Below, in pieces: positions 52,268-60,782 of a stretch of 64,000 nucleotides of DNA. The first letter of the stretch is position 1; the number at the start of each line of letters is the position of its first letter. The notes under the pieces were generated by a model. It was given only the letters and a program-made list of their open reading frames with translations. It did no database searches and was not told where the DNA came from. The DNA lies in contig CAXIDF010000014.1 in NCBI GenBank assembly GCA_964022665.1, forward strand, positions 27,061 through 91,060. The letters are read 5' to 3'. The translations under genes and the position numbers were made by a program. This DNA is from Haliea sp964022665 (GTDB lineage Bacteria > Pseudomonadota > Gammaproteobacteria > Pseudomonadales > Halieaceae).

Positions 52268-52932
52268 GCGTTGTTGCCGACAAAGCAATACCCTTGCCCT
52301 CTGCGCGTAAGGATCACATTGTGTCCCAGCTTTTCCCGCAGTTTGCTGACATGCACTTCGACAACATTGCTCTGGCGCTCGGAGGCTTGATCGTAAACAT
52401 GCTCCGTAAATGGGGAACGGCTGAGCAGGCGGCCCGGGTTGAGCATGAAACACCTGAGCAAACGAAACTCCGCCGCCGTGAGCGCGATATCGCCGTCAGC
52501 CGCTCGAATCGACTGTGAGGCTTCATTCAGCGTCACGCCGCAGGCGGTCAACTCTGCGCCTGCTGTAGATGTGTGACTGCGACGCAGTAAACTGCGCAGG
52601 CGCAATACCAGCTCACGAGGATGGAACGGTTTGCTCAGGTAATCATCCGCGCCGGCATCCAGGCCGGCAATGCGATCAGTCCAGCGGTCTCGCGCTGTCA
52701 GCACCAGCACCGGGAACACGTGCCCGCCACGGCGCCAAGCGGCAAGCACCTCCATGCCACCCACACCGGGCAGGCCGAGGTCGAGAATGGCAATATCATA
52801 GTCGTCCATATCAGGTGCCGACAGCGCATCACGCCCGTCAACCAACCAGTCACAAGCGTATCCTTCACGCTTGAGTTGCGGCATCAACTCATCCGCCAGC
52901 GCAACCGAATCCTCAACTAACAACAGGCGCAT
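52264..52932 (-). CDS. PhoP/QseB-like OmpR-family response regulator
   Basis: A 222-residue regulator with an intact receiver (LLLVEDSVALADELMPQL, phosphoacceptor Asp51 in IAILDLGLPGVGG) and a C-terminal winged helix (ALTAAEFRLLRCFMLNPGRLLSRSPFTEHVYD, then VEVHVSKLREKLG). It is the partner of the overlapping sensor kinase. The upstream PepSY genes are on the same strand, with an 18-base gap, and may be part of the same operon and of the sensing mechanism. Confidence 0.93.
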   Translation of the reverse strand: MRLLLVEDSVALADELMPQLKREGYACDWLVDGRDALSAPDMDDYDIAILDLGLPGVGGMEVLAAWRRGGHVFPVLVLTARDRWTDRIAGLDAGADDYLSKPFHPRELVLRLRSLLRRSHTSTAGAELTACGVTLNEASQSIRAADGDIALTAAEFRLLRCFMLNPGRLLSRSPFTEHVYDQASERQSNVVEVHVSKLREKLGHNVILTRRGQGYCFVGNNA

Positions 52933-52950
52933 TTGCGGTTGCTTCCGCCG

Positions 52951-53262
52951 CTATTCTTCGATTGCATCTGCCAGAATTTCTCCGGTGCGAGCATCCAGCT
53001 CAAGTTCTCGCAGCTCGCCGGCAGCATTGAAAATTTCAATTTCGTAGACATACTGGCGGGCGTTTTTTTCCAGCTCTACCTCGACCACTGTCGCTTCAGG
53101 ATAACGCGCCTGTACGTTCGCCAGCATTGTTTCAAGCGGCAAAATAACGCCACTGCTGCGCAATTCCAGGGCTTCGCGATGGTCTATGTCCGAGGCAGCG
53201 GCGGTGCCACTGCCCAGCGTCCACAGTGCGAAGCCCAACAACAGGGGCCGAATATCAGTCAT
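52951..53262 (-). CDS. PepSY-domain periplasmic protein (second of pair)
   Basis: A 103-residue protein with a signal peptide (LLLGFALWTLGSGTAAA) and one PepSY domain (MLANVQARYPEATVVEVELEKNARQYVYEIEIFNAAGELRELELDARTGEIL in pattern). PepSY domains inhibit peptidases or regulate neighbouring signalling proteins. Its start overlaps the end of the other PepSY gene by eight bases, and it sits directly upstream of the response regulator gene. Confidence 0.88.
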   Translation of the reverse strand: MTDIRPLLLGFALWTLGSGTAAASDIDHREALELRSSGVILPLETMLANVQARYPEATVVEVELEKNARQYVYEIEIFNAAGELRELELDARTGEILADAIEE

Positions 53263-53572
53263 CCTGCACGTTCTTCAGGACCTCTCCGGTCACAGCGTCG
53301 AGGTATACATCCCATTCCAGCTCCGATGTGTCACGCAACTCCACCTCGTACACATAGCGCCCGAATTCGCGCTCAAGCTCCGTGTCCTCAATCGTTGCGC
53401 CGGGATGCAAACTCAGCACGATGTCACCGAGCGACTGAAACGATTTGATTACCCCCTGCTCCTGCAGCTGAAACGCTTCGTGGTGATTGATGTTATCGGC
53501 CAATACCGCGGCCGAAGCAACGACAAACGAGCCGACGAATGCTGTAGATACGAACGTGACAGAATTTTTCAT
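53255..53572 (-). CDS. PepSY-domain periplasmic protein (first of pair)
   Basis: A 105-residue protein with a signal peptide (VSTAFVGSFVVASAAVLA) and a PepSY domain (SFQSLGDIVLSLHPGATIEDTELEREFGRYVYEVELRDTSELEWDVYLDAVTGEVLK in pattern). It is a close paralogue of the following gene, apparently a tandem duplication. Both are probably made with the two-component system and may buffer a periplasmic signal such as metal or protease stress. AGAGAT gives a ribosome site before the ATG. Confidence 0.88.
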   Translation of the reverse strand: MKNSVTFVSTAFVGSFVVASAAVLADNINHHEAFQLQEQGVIKSFQSLGDIVLSLHPGATIEDTELEREFGRYVYEVELRDTSELEWDVYLDAVTGEVLKNVQDD

Positions 53573-53646
53573 GGATATCTCTCCAGTATTGAAAACCAGT
53601 CAACATGTTAGCGGCGCAACCTTAAACAAATCTGAAAAACCGCCCT

Positions 53647-54387
53647 TCAATCAGACGCCTTAGCCGCTACAGCCTGCGTGTTCAACTCCGCCAGCAGCTC
53701 AGGCGGTAATTGCAACTCACGCCCCAGGGCATCCAGGTAGCTGCGCTCCATGAAACTCTGGTCGTCGATCACCAGTACACTCGCGAGGTACATTTCCGAG
53801 GCGATTTCCACGTTACTGGCGGCCGCCGCCACCTCCACCGGGTCCAGCGGCTTTTGCAGCTCGCGGTCCACCCACTGAATCAGCTGCGGATCGGAGGTCA
53901 TCCCGCGCAGGCCCTCCTCGATCAGCTGGCGCTCGCGATCATCGACATGGCCATCTGATTTGGCGGCAGCAATAATGGCTTTCAAAACCGCAGTCGAGTG
54001 CTGCTCAAGCGCCGGACCAGTGATGCGGTCCACTGTCTGTGGCAGTGCCGGGGTCTGCGCTGAGGTGTGCGCTGGAGTGTGCGCGGGACTCGGTGCCGCA
54101 CCTTGGGCGCCGTTCGCTTGCCAGTTGCCGTATGCTTTATACGCCATCATGCCCAACGCCGCCACGCCACCGTACTTCAGGGCTTTACCGCCCATTTTGC
54201 GCCCTTTCTTGCTGCCCAACAGCAGCCCCATGGCACCGCCGGCAAGCGCAGCGCCACCGCGACCGGACAGGAAACCACCGACACCGCCAGCGCCGGGAGC
54301 ACCAGCTCCCTGGCCAGCTCCCGTGTCGTTGGGTTGCTGGCCACCGGCAGCGCCGAGCAACTGATTGAGCAGGTTTGATACGTCCAT
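53647..54387 (-). CDS. DUF533/TerB-like protein with glycine-rich N-terminus
   Basis: A 246-residue protein. The N-terminal half is glycine-, alanine- and glutamine-rich (LLNQLLGAAGG, then GGFLSGRGGAALAGGAMGLLLGSKKGRKMGGKALKYGG) with a possible membrane-associated stretch. The C-terminal half (AIIAAAKSDGHVDDRERQLIEEGL, then SEMYLASVLVIDDQSFMERSYLDAL) is the TerB-like DUF533 helical domain with an acidic DG-hD--E-motif. Family members occur in envelope-stress contexts; function is unknown. It is divergent from the CbiM-like gene. Confidence 0.82.
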   Translation of the reverse strand: MDVSNLLNQLLGAAGGQQPNDTGAGQGAGAPGAGGVGGFLSGRGGAALAGGAMGLLLGSKKGRKMGGKALKYGGVAALGMMAYKAYGNWQANGAQGAAPSPAHTPAHTSAQTPALPQTVDRITGPALEQHSTAVLKAIIAAAKSDGHVDDRERQLIEEGLRGMTSDPQLIQWVDRELQKPLDPVEVAAAASNVEIASEMYLASVLVIDDQSFMERSYLDALGRELQLPPELLAELNTQAVAAKASD

Positions 54388-54559
54388 AGCTTACCCTCTG
54401 AGTCTGTGTGGTCGTACGCACACGGGAGTTCCTGGGACCACACCACGAGGCAATTGGTTCCTGCCCGCGCTGGCCAACGCTACGCCGACACCCGGCAAGC
54501 CGCAGCTTGTCGTCAATCGGCTCTGGTTGCGGGGTGGTCGACAGGGCTATCATTCCCCC

Positions 54560-55222
54560 ATGACCCTGTCCGCACAACTGATCCCCGCCTACCTCAGCCT
54601 GCCGCTCGCGGTGCTCATGGCGCTCACGTGTGCCGCTTGCCTGTGGTCGGCCAACTGGCTCGAGGTGAGACAGGTACCCAGCCGTGGTCACCTGCTGTTT
54701 GGTGGCGCCATTGCCTGCCTCACCTTGTGGCTGATGTCCTTCACCGTGATCGAGGGCGTGCGGGTGCATTTCCTGGGCACAACCGCACTAACCCTGGTAC
54801 TGGGCTGGCGCTTCGCTATCGTGGCCGGCAGTGTCGCCGTCGTGGTTTATACGCTGGCGATCGGCGAGTCGGTGACCTCCATCCCGGTGAGCTGGCTACT
54901 GACCGTTGCCGTACCTGCTACCGTTGCCCACTGGCTGGTTCATCAATTGCGCAATCGCTCGCAAAACCTGTTCGTCTATATGCTGGGTGCGGGATTTGGG
55001 GGCGGAGCGCTGTCTTCCCTTGCAGCCACCGTGGCGGCGGTGGTAGTACTCTGGCTTGCAGGTCAACAAACGATGGTTGCACTGGCGCTGGAGAACTGGC
55101 CAGCTGCACTCTTGCTCCTGTTTCCCGAAGGTTTTATCAACGGCATGATTGTCAGCGCCTTGACCGTTTTCTATCCGGAGCTTCTGAAAACCTTTGACGA
55201 TGAACACTACCTCGCAGGGTAA
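54560..55222 (+). CDS. CbiM-like energy-coupling-factor membrane protein
   Basis: A 220-residue polytopic membrane protein with about six helices (AVLMALTCAACLWSANWLEV, HLLFGGAIACLTLWLMSFTVIEGV, FLGTTALTLVLGWRFAIVAGSVAVVVYTL, LLTVAVPATVAHWLV, and others) and a final EGFINGMIVSALTVFYPELL. The GTTALTLVLGWR and late GMIVSALTVF segments recall CbiM/NikM-type substrate-capture subunits of ECF transporters. No ATPase or transmembrane coupling subunit is adjacent, so it may be an orphan. The start at 54560 follows TATCATTCCCCC with no strong ribosome site. Confidence 0.65.
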   Translation: MTLSAQLIPAYLSLPLAVLMALTCAACLWSANWLEVRQVPSRGHLLFGGAIACLTLWLMSFTVIEGVRVHFLGTTALTLVLGWRFAIVAGSVAVVVYTLAIGESVTSIPVSWLLTVAVPATVAHWLVHQLRNRSQNLFVYMLGAGFGGGALSSLAATVAAVVVLWLAGQQTMVALALENWPAALLLLFPEGFINGMIVSALTVFYPELLKTFDDEHYLAG

Positions 55223-55248
55223 ACAACTCAAACAAAGCAAGCGGGACA

Positions 55249-55280
55249 GGGAAAAGGGCCCGGCATTGCGCCGGGCCCAG
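55249..55280 (-). terminator. intrinsic terminator of the small basic protein gene
   Basis: GGGCCCGGC/GCCGGGCCC (55256-55264 and 55270-55278) is a nine-base-pair stem. Read on the minus strand it is followed by TTTTCCC, and it lies about 17 bases after the stop of the 27-residue gene. It also lies between the converging CbiM-like gene and this gene, so it may serve both. Confidence 0.8.
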
Positions 55281-55294
55281 GCAAAGCGCTCTAA

Positions 55295-55378
55295 TCAGGA
55301 TTTACGCTTTTCGCGTTTCTCGCGACGTTTTTCCTTCAGGCTTTTCTGTGCATCCTTCTTCACTTTTTCCTTGCTCAT
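55295..55378 (-). CDS. 27-residue Lys/Arg/Glu-rich small protein
   Basis: The minus strand encodes MSKEKVKKDAQKSLKEKRR followed by EKREKRKS and TGA. GGAG lies nine bases before the ATG, and a strong intrinsic terminator follows the stop, so the unit has all parts of a real gene despite its size. The peptide is a highly charged helix. Similar tiny lysine-rich proteins occur in marine gammaproteobacteria without known function; nucleic-acid or ribosome binding is a guess. It would be missed by standard length cutoffs. Confidence 0.6.
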   Translation of the reverse strand: MSKEKVKKDAQKSLKEKRREKREKRKS

Positions 55379-55502
55379 TCTGCAAATCTCCGTCAAAAAC
55401 TCATCGCCGGGTTGCCGCGAGTAATCCGGTCTTCAGTGGTTAATATGCGCGGCAAACAAAATGCTGCATGGTGCGAGGCCCTCCTTTCCCGTTTCCACCC
55501 CC

Positions 55503-55874
55503 TCAAGCAGGGATGACCCTGATCAAAAGGAACCGGTACGGCCTGCCGCAGAGATCCGCAGTGACCACTTCCCCGGCTCTGGCACCCAATAGCGCTATAC
55601 CAAGTGGAGAATAAACCGATATCCTCCCCCGATCGGGATCGGCGTTGGCAGATGCAACAATAGTGAAATGGGCCTGTGCATGATCAGACAGATCTTCCAC
55701 CTGCACAGTACAGCCCACGACAACGACTGCAGGCTCAGGCGCCGGGATGTCACCATCGCGATCGCAGCTGCGCGCCTCCATTTGATCCAGAATACGGGCC
55801 AATTGCATCGGCTGGCTGAATATCCGCACGCTGTCGGAGAGAAGCCGTCGCAGGGCCAGGGCACTAGCCATCAT
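55503..55874 (-). CDS. Rnk/GreA-C-terminal-domain-like protein
   Basis: A 123-residue protein. The N-terminal 40 residues are a short helix region; the C-terminal part (VQVEDLSDHAQAHFTIVASANADPDRGRISVYSPLGIALLGARAGEVVTADLCGRPYRFLLIRV) is the GreA/GreB C-terminal FKBP-like domain as in Rnk, the regulator of nucleoside diphosphate kinase. Rnk-like proteins lack the Gre coiled-coil finger and bind RNA polymerase without cleavage stimulation. The start at 55874 is used because GGGAG lies seven bases before it. Confidence 0.8.
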   Translation of the reverse strand: MMASALALRRLLSDSVRIFSQPMQLARILDQMEARSCDRDGDIPAPEPAVVVVGCTVQVEDLSDHAQAHFTIVASANADPDRGRISVYSPLGIALLGARAGEVVTADLCGRPYRFLLIRVIPA

Positions 55875-56171
55875 TTTCAAACTCCCATAAGGACTTTGCG
55901 CTGACAGGGGAACGCCAACGCATTACTTTAAAAAACAGATTGGGGAGAACTGCCAGGCACCCGAAAGCGCCTGGCTTAGTTGAGAAAGAGGAGAGCCTTG
56001 CTGCTTACAGAACTACACGCCGAGTCACGCATAGAAAAATCCCGTTGAAAATGGCCTTGAACACCAACGGACGAGACCATAGCCCTTTACATGAGGGAAA
56101 GCAAACCCGTGACATGCGTTTCATCACTGCCGCCACACAGCGCCCTTGACGTCGCGTGCGAGGGCTCGCAA
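55875..56171. other. intergenic region between the aminotransferase and rnk-like genes
   Basis: About 300 bases with no supported gene. A stem-loop GCCAGGC/GCCTGGC (55952-55958 and 55969-55975) is present. An AT-rich stretch (TTTAAAAAACAG, 55926-55937) may belong to the rnk-like promoter. The aminotransferase gene ends just right of this region. Confidence 0.5.
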
Positions 56172-57371
56172 TCAGGCGAAATCCTGCTTTTCCATCCAGG
56201 GAATGAGGCGCCGGAAAGCTTCCTCGATCTGCTCTATCGAGGTGGAATAACTGATGCGCAGCGCGTTGCTGCAAGAGGGGCCAAAGGTTTCCCCCGGAAT
56301 GGTACACACCCCCGTTTCCTTCAGTAGCCGCAGGGCAACATTGTTGCCATTGATACCCTCAGGCAGCGCGGGGAACAGATAGAAGGCACCCTCCGGCTTG
56401 TACCCTTCCAGGTAGGGCGTCTGGCGCACCAGCTCCACCACCCTGTCGCGCCGGCGGGTATAAACATCGAGCATGTTGTCGACAAAATCCCGTTCGCCGC
56501 GCAACGCGGCCACCCCCGCCCATTGACAGGGTGTGTTCGCCACCGTGGTGGTAAACATGTGGTAGCGGCGCAGCTTCTTGATCGCACCCTGGCTGGCGAT
56601 CAGCCAGCCCACGCGCATGCCCGCCATGCTGAAGGTCTTGGAAAAACTGCTGATCACCATCACGTGGTCGAGATCCGAACAACACGAGAGCACGCTGGGG
56701 TAGGTCTTGTCGTCGTAGACCAGATGGTCGTAGACCTCATCGCTGATGACGTACACACCGCGGTAAGCCGCTTCCTGCACAATGGCTTCAATGGTTTCCC
56801 GCGGGTATAACGTCCCAGTCGGGTTGCTGGGGGAATTGAGCACAATGGCGCAGGTGTTGGCGTCAATGGCATCAATCACATCCTGTGGATCGAGCTGGTG
56901 ATTGCTTTCTGCGCGGGTGGGAATGGTCTTCACCGTGCCACCGTTCATGCGCACCAGCGGCGCATACAGCATGAAAGATGGTTCGGGGATGATGAACTCG
57001 CGCCCCGCCGAGGAAGTTGAGGTCAGCGCGAGATAAATCGCTTCGGTGGCGCCGGTGGTAATGAGAATGTTGTCTGGCGTGAGTTCGCGGGCATAGCGCG
57101 CACCGTAGTAGTCAGACAGGGCTTCCAGCAGCTCCGGCAAGCCGGCGTCCATGGTGTAACCGGTCTGGCCGGCCTGCAGCGCGGCGATGGTGGCATCCAC
57201 CACGTGGGTGGGCGCCGGCAGATCCGGCTGCCCGATGGAAAGATGAATGACATCGTCCATGGTTGATGCCAGGTTCACCATCTTGCGAATACCCGGCATG
57301 GGAATGGTCAGCAGCGCCGGGTTCCAGACCGGGTCCTCGCTCTCGTAGAAATCGCTGTCCAGATCGCCCAT
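56172..57371 (-). CDS. class I/II PLP-dependent aminotransferase
   Basis: A 399-residue fold-type I enzyme. LSIGQPDLPAPTHVVDA is the N-terminal substrate region, NSPSNPTGTLYP and SDEVYDHLVYDD carry the Asn and Asp/Tyr contacts with the cofactor, and SSFSKTFSMAGMRVGW holds the PLP-binding lysine. The closing arginine is in ALRISYSTS. It resembles aspartate/aromatic aminotransferases of subfamily I-gamma. Its start is nine bases after the stop of the amidase gene, so the pair is an operon, perhaps for catabolism of an amide or amino compound. Confidence 0.9.
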   Translation of the reverse strand: MGDLDSDFYESEDPVWNPALLTIPMPGIRKMVNLASTMDDVIHLSIGQPDLPAPTHVVDATIAALQAGQTGYTMDAGLPELLEALSDYYGARYARELTPDNILITTGATEAIYLALTSTSSAGREFIIPEPSFMLYAPLVRMNGGTVKTIPTRAESNHQLDPQDVIDAIDANTCAIVLNSPSNPTGTLYPRETIEAIVQEAAYRGVYVISDEVYDHLVYDDKTYPSVLSCCSDLDHVMVISSFSKTFSMAGMRVGWLIASQGAIKKLRRYHMFTTTVANTPCQWAGVAALRGERDFVDNMLDVYTRRRDRVVELVRQTPYLEGYKPEGAFYLFPALPEGINGNNVALRLLKETGVCTIPGETFGPSCSNALRISYSTSIEQIEEAFRRLIPWMEKQDFA

Positions 57372-57380
57372 GCCGCCTCC

Positions 57381-58793
57381 TCAGCGCTGCTGGAACATCG
57401 GTGGCCGGCGGTCGGTCAGGGGCGCGGCACGCTGGTAGGCATAGCCCGCCTGCAATACGCGGGCATCGTCGAACTTGGCGCCCACCAGCTGCAGGCCGAT
57501 GGGCAGCCCCTCGGCACAGAAGCCACAGGGCACCGACAGGGCCGGCTGGCCCGTCATGTTGAAGGGATAGGTAAAGGGCGTCCAGGTGGGCCAGCGCGTG
57601 CTGGGCCAATCTTCCGGTACTTCACGGTTGGTCTTGAAGGCGGTGATCGGCAAGGTGGGCGTGAGCAGCAGGTCGTATTTCTGGTGAAAGCTCGCCATGC
57701 GCTCACAGAGCGCCGCCCGCTCGTTCATGGCGCCGAGATAATCCAGCATGGACAGCTTCGCCGCTTTTTCCGCCACGTTCACCAGCTGCGGGTCCATCAA
57801 TTCGCGCTTGCGTGCGCCCAGATCGCGCATGGCGTTGGCCGCACCGCCGTAAAACAGATGGCCAAACGACCCCAGCGGGTCGCTGAAGCTCGGATCCACC
57901 TCCACAACGGACGCACCGAGACTGCTGAATACGCGGGCGACCTCACGCAGACTCGCCTCCACTTCAGGAGTGACTTCCACATGCCCCAAGTTGGGGCTGA
58001 AGGCGATCCTCATGCCGGCTACACCGTCACGCAGCTGGGCCAGGTAATCGATGTGGCGGCGTGGCACCGCATTCGTATCCCGATGGTCGGCTTCGCAAAT
58101 CACATTCATCAACAGGGCGCAGTCCTCGACCGTCCAGGTCATGGGGCCTGCATGCGCCAGTGTGCCAAAGGGGCTCGCCGGCCAGTGCGGCACTTCGCCA
58201 AAAGACGGCTTGTGCCCGACAATGCCACAGAAGGCCGCGGGGATACGGATTGAACCACCCGCATCCGTACCAAGGCCAATGGGACCCATTCCGAGTGCTA
58301 CAGCAGCCCCTGTGCCTCCGCTGGAGCCGCCCGCTGTTCTCTCCGGGTTCCACGGGTTGTTGGTGGGGCCGCACAGCGGGCTGTCGGTTACCCCCTTCCA
58401 GCCAAACTCCGGTGTCGTGGTCTTGCCCAGTGGCACGTAGCCATGCCGCTCGAGCGCTGCCACACAGGGCGCACTCTTGCCCAGTGTGCTGGCGGGGTCA
58501 ACCGTGCGCGACCCCTTGAGAGTGGGCCACATCGGCGTGAGAAACACATCTTTGACCGCCACCGGCACGCCATCTAACAGACCCGCCTGTGTCTTCTTCT
58601 GGTAGCGCTGCTCCGAGGCCCGGGCGTACTCGAGAGTTGTTTCCTCATCGACCAGACAGTAGGCGTTAACCGCCGAGTCGAGTGCCTGGACCTGCTCCAG
58701 CATGGCTTTCGTGACCTCTACCGGGGACAGGCTGCCGTTGCTGTACCGCGACAACAACTCGGTGGCTGTCATGGCGACAATCTCATTGCTCAT
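57381..58793 (-). CDS. amidase signature family hydrolase
   Basis: A 470-residue amidase. The catalytic triad is Lys81 (PVAVKDVF), the cis-serine in RTAGGSSGGTGAAVALG (157/158) and Ser181 (GTDAGGSIRIPA), all intact. Length and overall pattern resemble GatA-like and enantioselective amidases, but no gatB or gatC is present. It is presumably cytoplasmic. GGAG lies six bases upstream of the ATG at 58793. The downstream aminotransferase is cotranscribed, so this enzyme may release an amine or amino acid for transamination. Confidence 0.9.
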   Translation of the reverse strand: MSNEIVAMTATELLSRYSNGSLSPVEVTKAMLEQVQALDSAVNAYCLVDEETTLEYARASEQRYQKKTQAGLLDGVPVAVKDVFLTPMWPTLKGSRTVDPASTLGKSAPCVAALERHGYVPLGKTTTPEFGWKGVTDSPLCGPTNNPWNPERTAGGSSGGTGAAVALGMGPIGLGTDAGGSIRIPAAFCGIVGHKPSFGEVPHWPASPFGTLAHAGPMTWTVEDCALLMNVICEADHRDTNAVPRRHIDYLAQLRDGVAGMRIAFSPNLGHVEVTPEVEASLREVARVFSSLGASVVEVDPSFSDPLGSFGHLFYGGAANAMRDLGARKRELMDPQLVNVAEKAAKLSMLDYLGAMNERAALCERMASFHQKYDLLLTPTLPITAFKTNREVPEDWPSTRWPTWTPFTYPFNMTGQPALSVPCGFCAEGLPIGLQLVGAKFDDARVLQAGYAYQRAAPLTDRRPPMFQQR

Positions 58794-59154
58794 GCGACGC
58801 TCCGTCAACGCAGGCCAATCGGGTAGGTTAAGCTCTGAGCCTTGACCGTATGCTCCGGGCTACCGCACTGTCAACCAGTGCTCCCTAAAAACTCCCGAGA
58901 ACATGACGCAAGCGGGAAAACACCTCCGCATGCGGCTTGCTCTCTGGTAACTGCTGGGGCCCCACACTGCACCAGCGTCGACGGCCGGGTGCCATCCGGC
59001 GTTGCCCCACCCCGGGTTCCACTATGGTCAAGCCCACTGCGCTATACCACCGGCTGCCGCATGCCACAAAAACGAGAGCAACTGGGCCACCACACCTGCA
59101 GCCTGGTTTACACTTCGCACTTCATAGCAACCAGCAGCCTAGAGGAAAATGTTG
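58794..59154. other. intergenic region with divergent promoters
   Basis: About 360 bases between the divergent amidase and SDR genes. No supported gene. It probably contains the promoters of both; boxes are not clear enough to place. The SDR ribosome site AGAGGA lies just before 59155. Confidence 0.5.
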
Positions 59155-59925
59155 ATGAAACGACTTGCAGGAAAGACCGCCATTATCACCGGCGGCGCAA
59201 GAGGTATGGGAGAAGCGACCGCACGCCTGTTCGTTGAGCACGGGGCGCAGGTAGTGATCGGCGATGTGCTTGAAGCCGAAGGCAGCGCGCTCGCGGATGA
59301 ACTGGGGCAGAATGCGACATTTGTACGCCTGGACGTGAGCAGCGAAGCCGATTGGACCAACGCGGTGGCAGCGGCGGAGAAACTTGGCACCCTGAACGTG
59401 CTGGTCAACAATGCGGCCATCATGCGCATGACGGCCATTACCGACACCACAGTGGACGATTTCATGCAGATTGTGCAGGTCAACCAGCTGGGGACCTTCC
59501 TCGGCATTCGGTCCGTCATTGCGCCCATGAAGGCGGCGGGCGGCGGATCAATCATCAATATCTCGTCCATCGACGGTCTGCACGCACAAGCCGGTGTGTC
59601 CGCCTACTCCTCCACAAAATGGGCCGTGCGGGGACTCACCAAAACAGCGGCAATTGAGCTCGGACAGTATGGGATTCGAGTAAACAGCGTTCACCCAGGG
59701 GGTATCTACACCGAGATGGGCGGCTCCGCTGTCATGACAGAGGAACAGCTCAACGAGTCTGTCTACAAGGACTTCCCCATACCGCGTGTGGGCCGGCCCG
59801 AAGAGGTGGCCTACGTCACGCTATTCCTCGCAACTGACGAGGCGACCTACAGCACCGGTGGTGAATTTATCGCCGATGGCGGCTGGTTTACCGGCATGCG
59901 CCGGCCGGGAATGCCCTGCTCCTGA
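59155..59925 (+). CDS. hydroxysteroid-dehydrogenase-like short-chain dehydrogenase
   Basis: A 256-residue classical SDR. GGARGMGEATARLF is the cofactor turn, DVLEAEGSAL suggests NAD preference, NNAAIM is the NNAG-type motif, and Ser/Tyr/Lys are in SSIDGLHAQAGVSAYSSTKWAV. The sequence resembles 3-alpha/20-beta-hydroxysteroid dehydrogenases and cyclopentanol-type dehydrogenases. It is monocistronic by spacing. A functional link to the steroid-type cluster is possible but they are more than 20 kb apart. Confidence 0.88.
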   Translation: MKRLAGKTAIITGGARGMGEATARLFVEHGAQVVIGDVLEAEGSALADELGQNATFVRLDVSSEADWTNAVAAAEKLGTLNVLVNNAAIMRMTAITDTTVDDFMQIVQVNQLGTFLGIRSVIAPMKAAGGGSIINISSIDGLHAQAGVSAYSSTKWAVRGLTKTAAIELGQYGIRVNSVHPGGIYTEMGGSAVMTEEQLNESVYKDFPIPRVGRPEEVAYVTLFLATDEATYSTGGEFIADGGWFTGMRRPGMPCS

Positions 59926-60073
59926 GTACAACCCCTGCTGCCCGGATGGACGGCAGGGACTCTCGATTGCGCTGAACGGGCGCGTTAATCTGATTTTAAT
60001 CTTTCCGACAGGTGTTTTTTAGGCTCTCTCTTTACGATTCGCCCTGGTTAAACGTGACCAGTAAAGGGAGCTT

Positions 60074-60745
60074 ATGAAAAACTTCAAACTCGGATTGATT
60101 GCACTTTCTGTGGCGGCAGCAGCACCAGCTGCTCACGCATTCCAACAGGGTGACGTCATCGTACGCGCCGGGCTTACCAACGTGAGCCCGGATGACTCCT
60201 CGTCCAATATCTTCGTCGGCAGTGACCTGGGTGTTGACTTGTCAGTCGGGGATGACACCCAGCTGGGCCTCAATATCGCCTACTTCATCACTGACCGGCT
60301 GAACATTGAAGTACTGGCGGCCACGCCGTTCACACACGATGTGAACTTCGGTGTGAGCGACCCGCTGGGCACCGGTGACCGTTTGGGCGAGGTCACCCAC
60401 CTGCCCCCTACTATCACCCTAAACTACTACTTCAATAATCCGTCGAGCGCATTTCAGCCCTACGTCGGCGCCGGCCTCAACTACACCTTCATTTTTGATG
60501 AAAAATTCAATTCCGCCAACGACGCAGCCGGCTTGAAGAATCTGTCACTGGATAACTCGTTCGGCTTCTCGGCACAGCTAGGCGTGGACTACATGGTCAA
60601 CGACCAGTGGTTTATCAACGGCTCAGTGCGCTGGATCGATATCGATACCGAAGCATCTTTCAACCTCAATGGCACCCCCGGGAGTGTCAGTTCCATTGAG
60701 ATAGACCCCATGGTGTACACCATTTCGCTCGGCTATCGCTTTTAA
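60074..60745 (+). CDS. ompW: OmpW-family outer-membrane protein
   Basis: A 223-residue protein with a clean signal peptide (LIALSVAAAAPAAHA) and an eight-strand beta-barrel pattern (DVIVRAGLTNVSPDD, LGLNIAYFITDRLNIEVLAATPF, LPPTITLNYYFNNP, YVGAGLNYTFIF), ending in a terminal phenylalanine (SLGYRF). OmpW forms a narrow hydrophobic channel for small lipophilic molecules. AAAGGGAG gives a strong ribosome site. Confidence 0.92.
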   Translation: MKNFKLGLIALSVAAAAPAAHAFQQGDVIVRAGLTNVSPDDSSSNIFVGSDLGVDLSVGDDTQLGLNIAYFITDRLNIEVLAATPFTHDVNFGVSDPLGTGDRLGEVTHLPPTITLNYYFNNPSSAFQPYVGAGLNYTFIFDEKFNSANDAAGLKNLSLDNSFGFSAQLGVDYMVNDQWFINGSVRWIDIDTEASFNLNGTPGSVSSIEIDPMVYTISLGYRF

Positions 60746-60782
60746 AAGCAGATTCATACCAACCAACGACAGGAGTTAGACA

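Noticed and set aside
55194..55424. 76-residue plus-strand frame after the CbiM-like gene
   Set aside because: It reads across the palindromic terminator and the small minus-strand gene; its second half is Phe/Arg-rich antisense translation.
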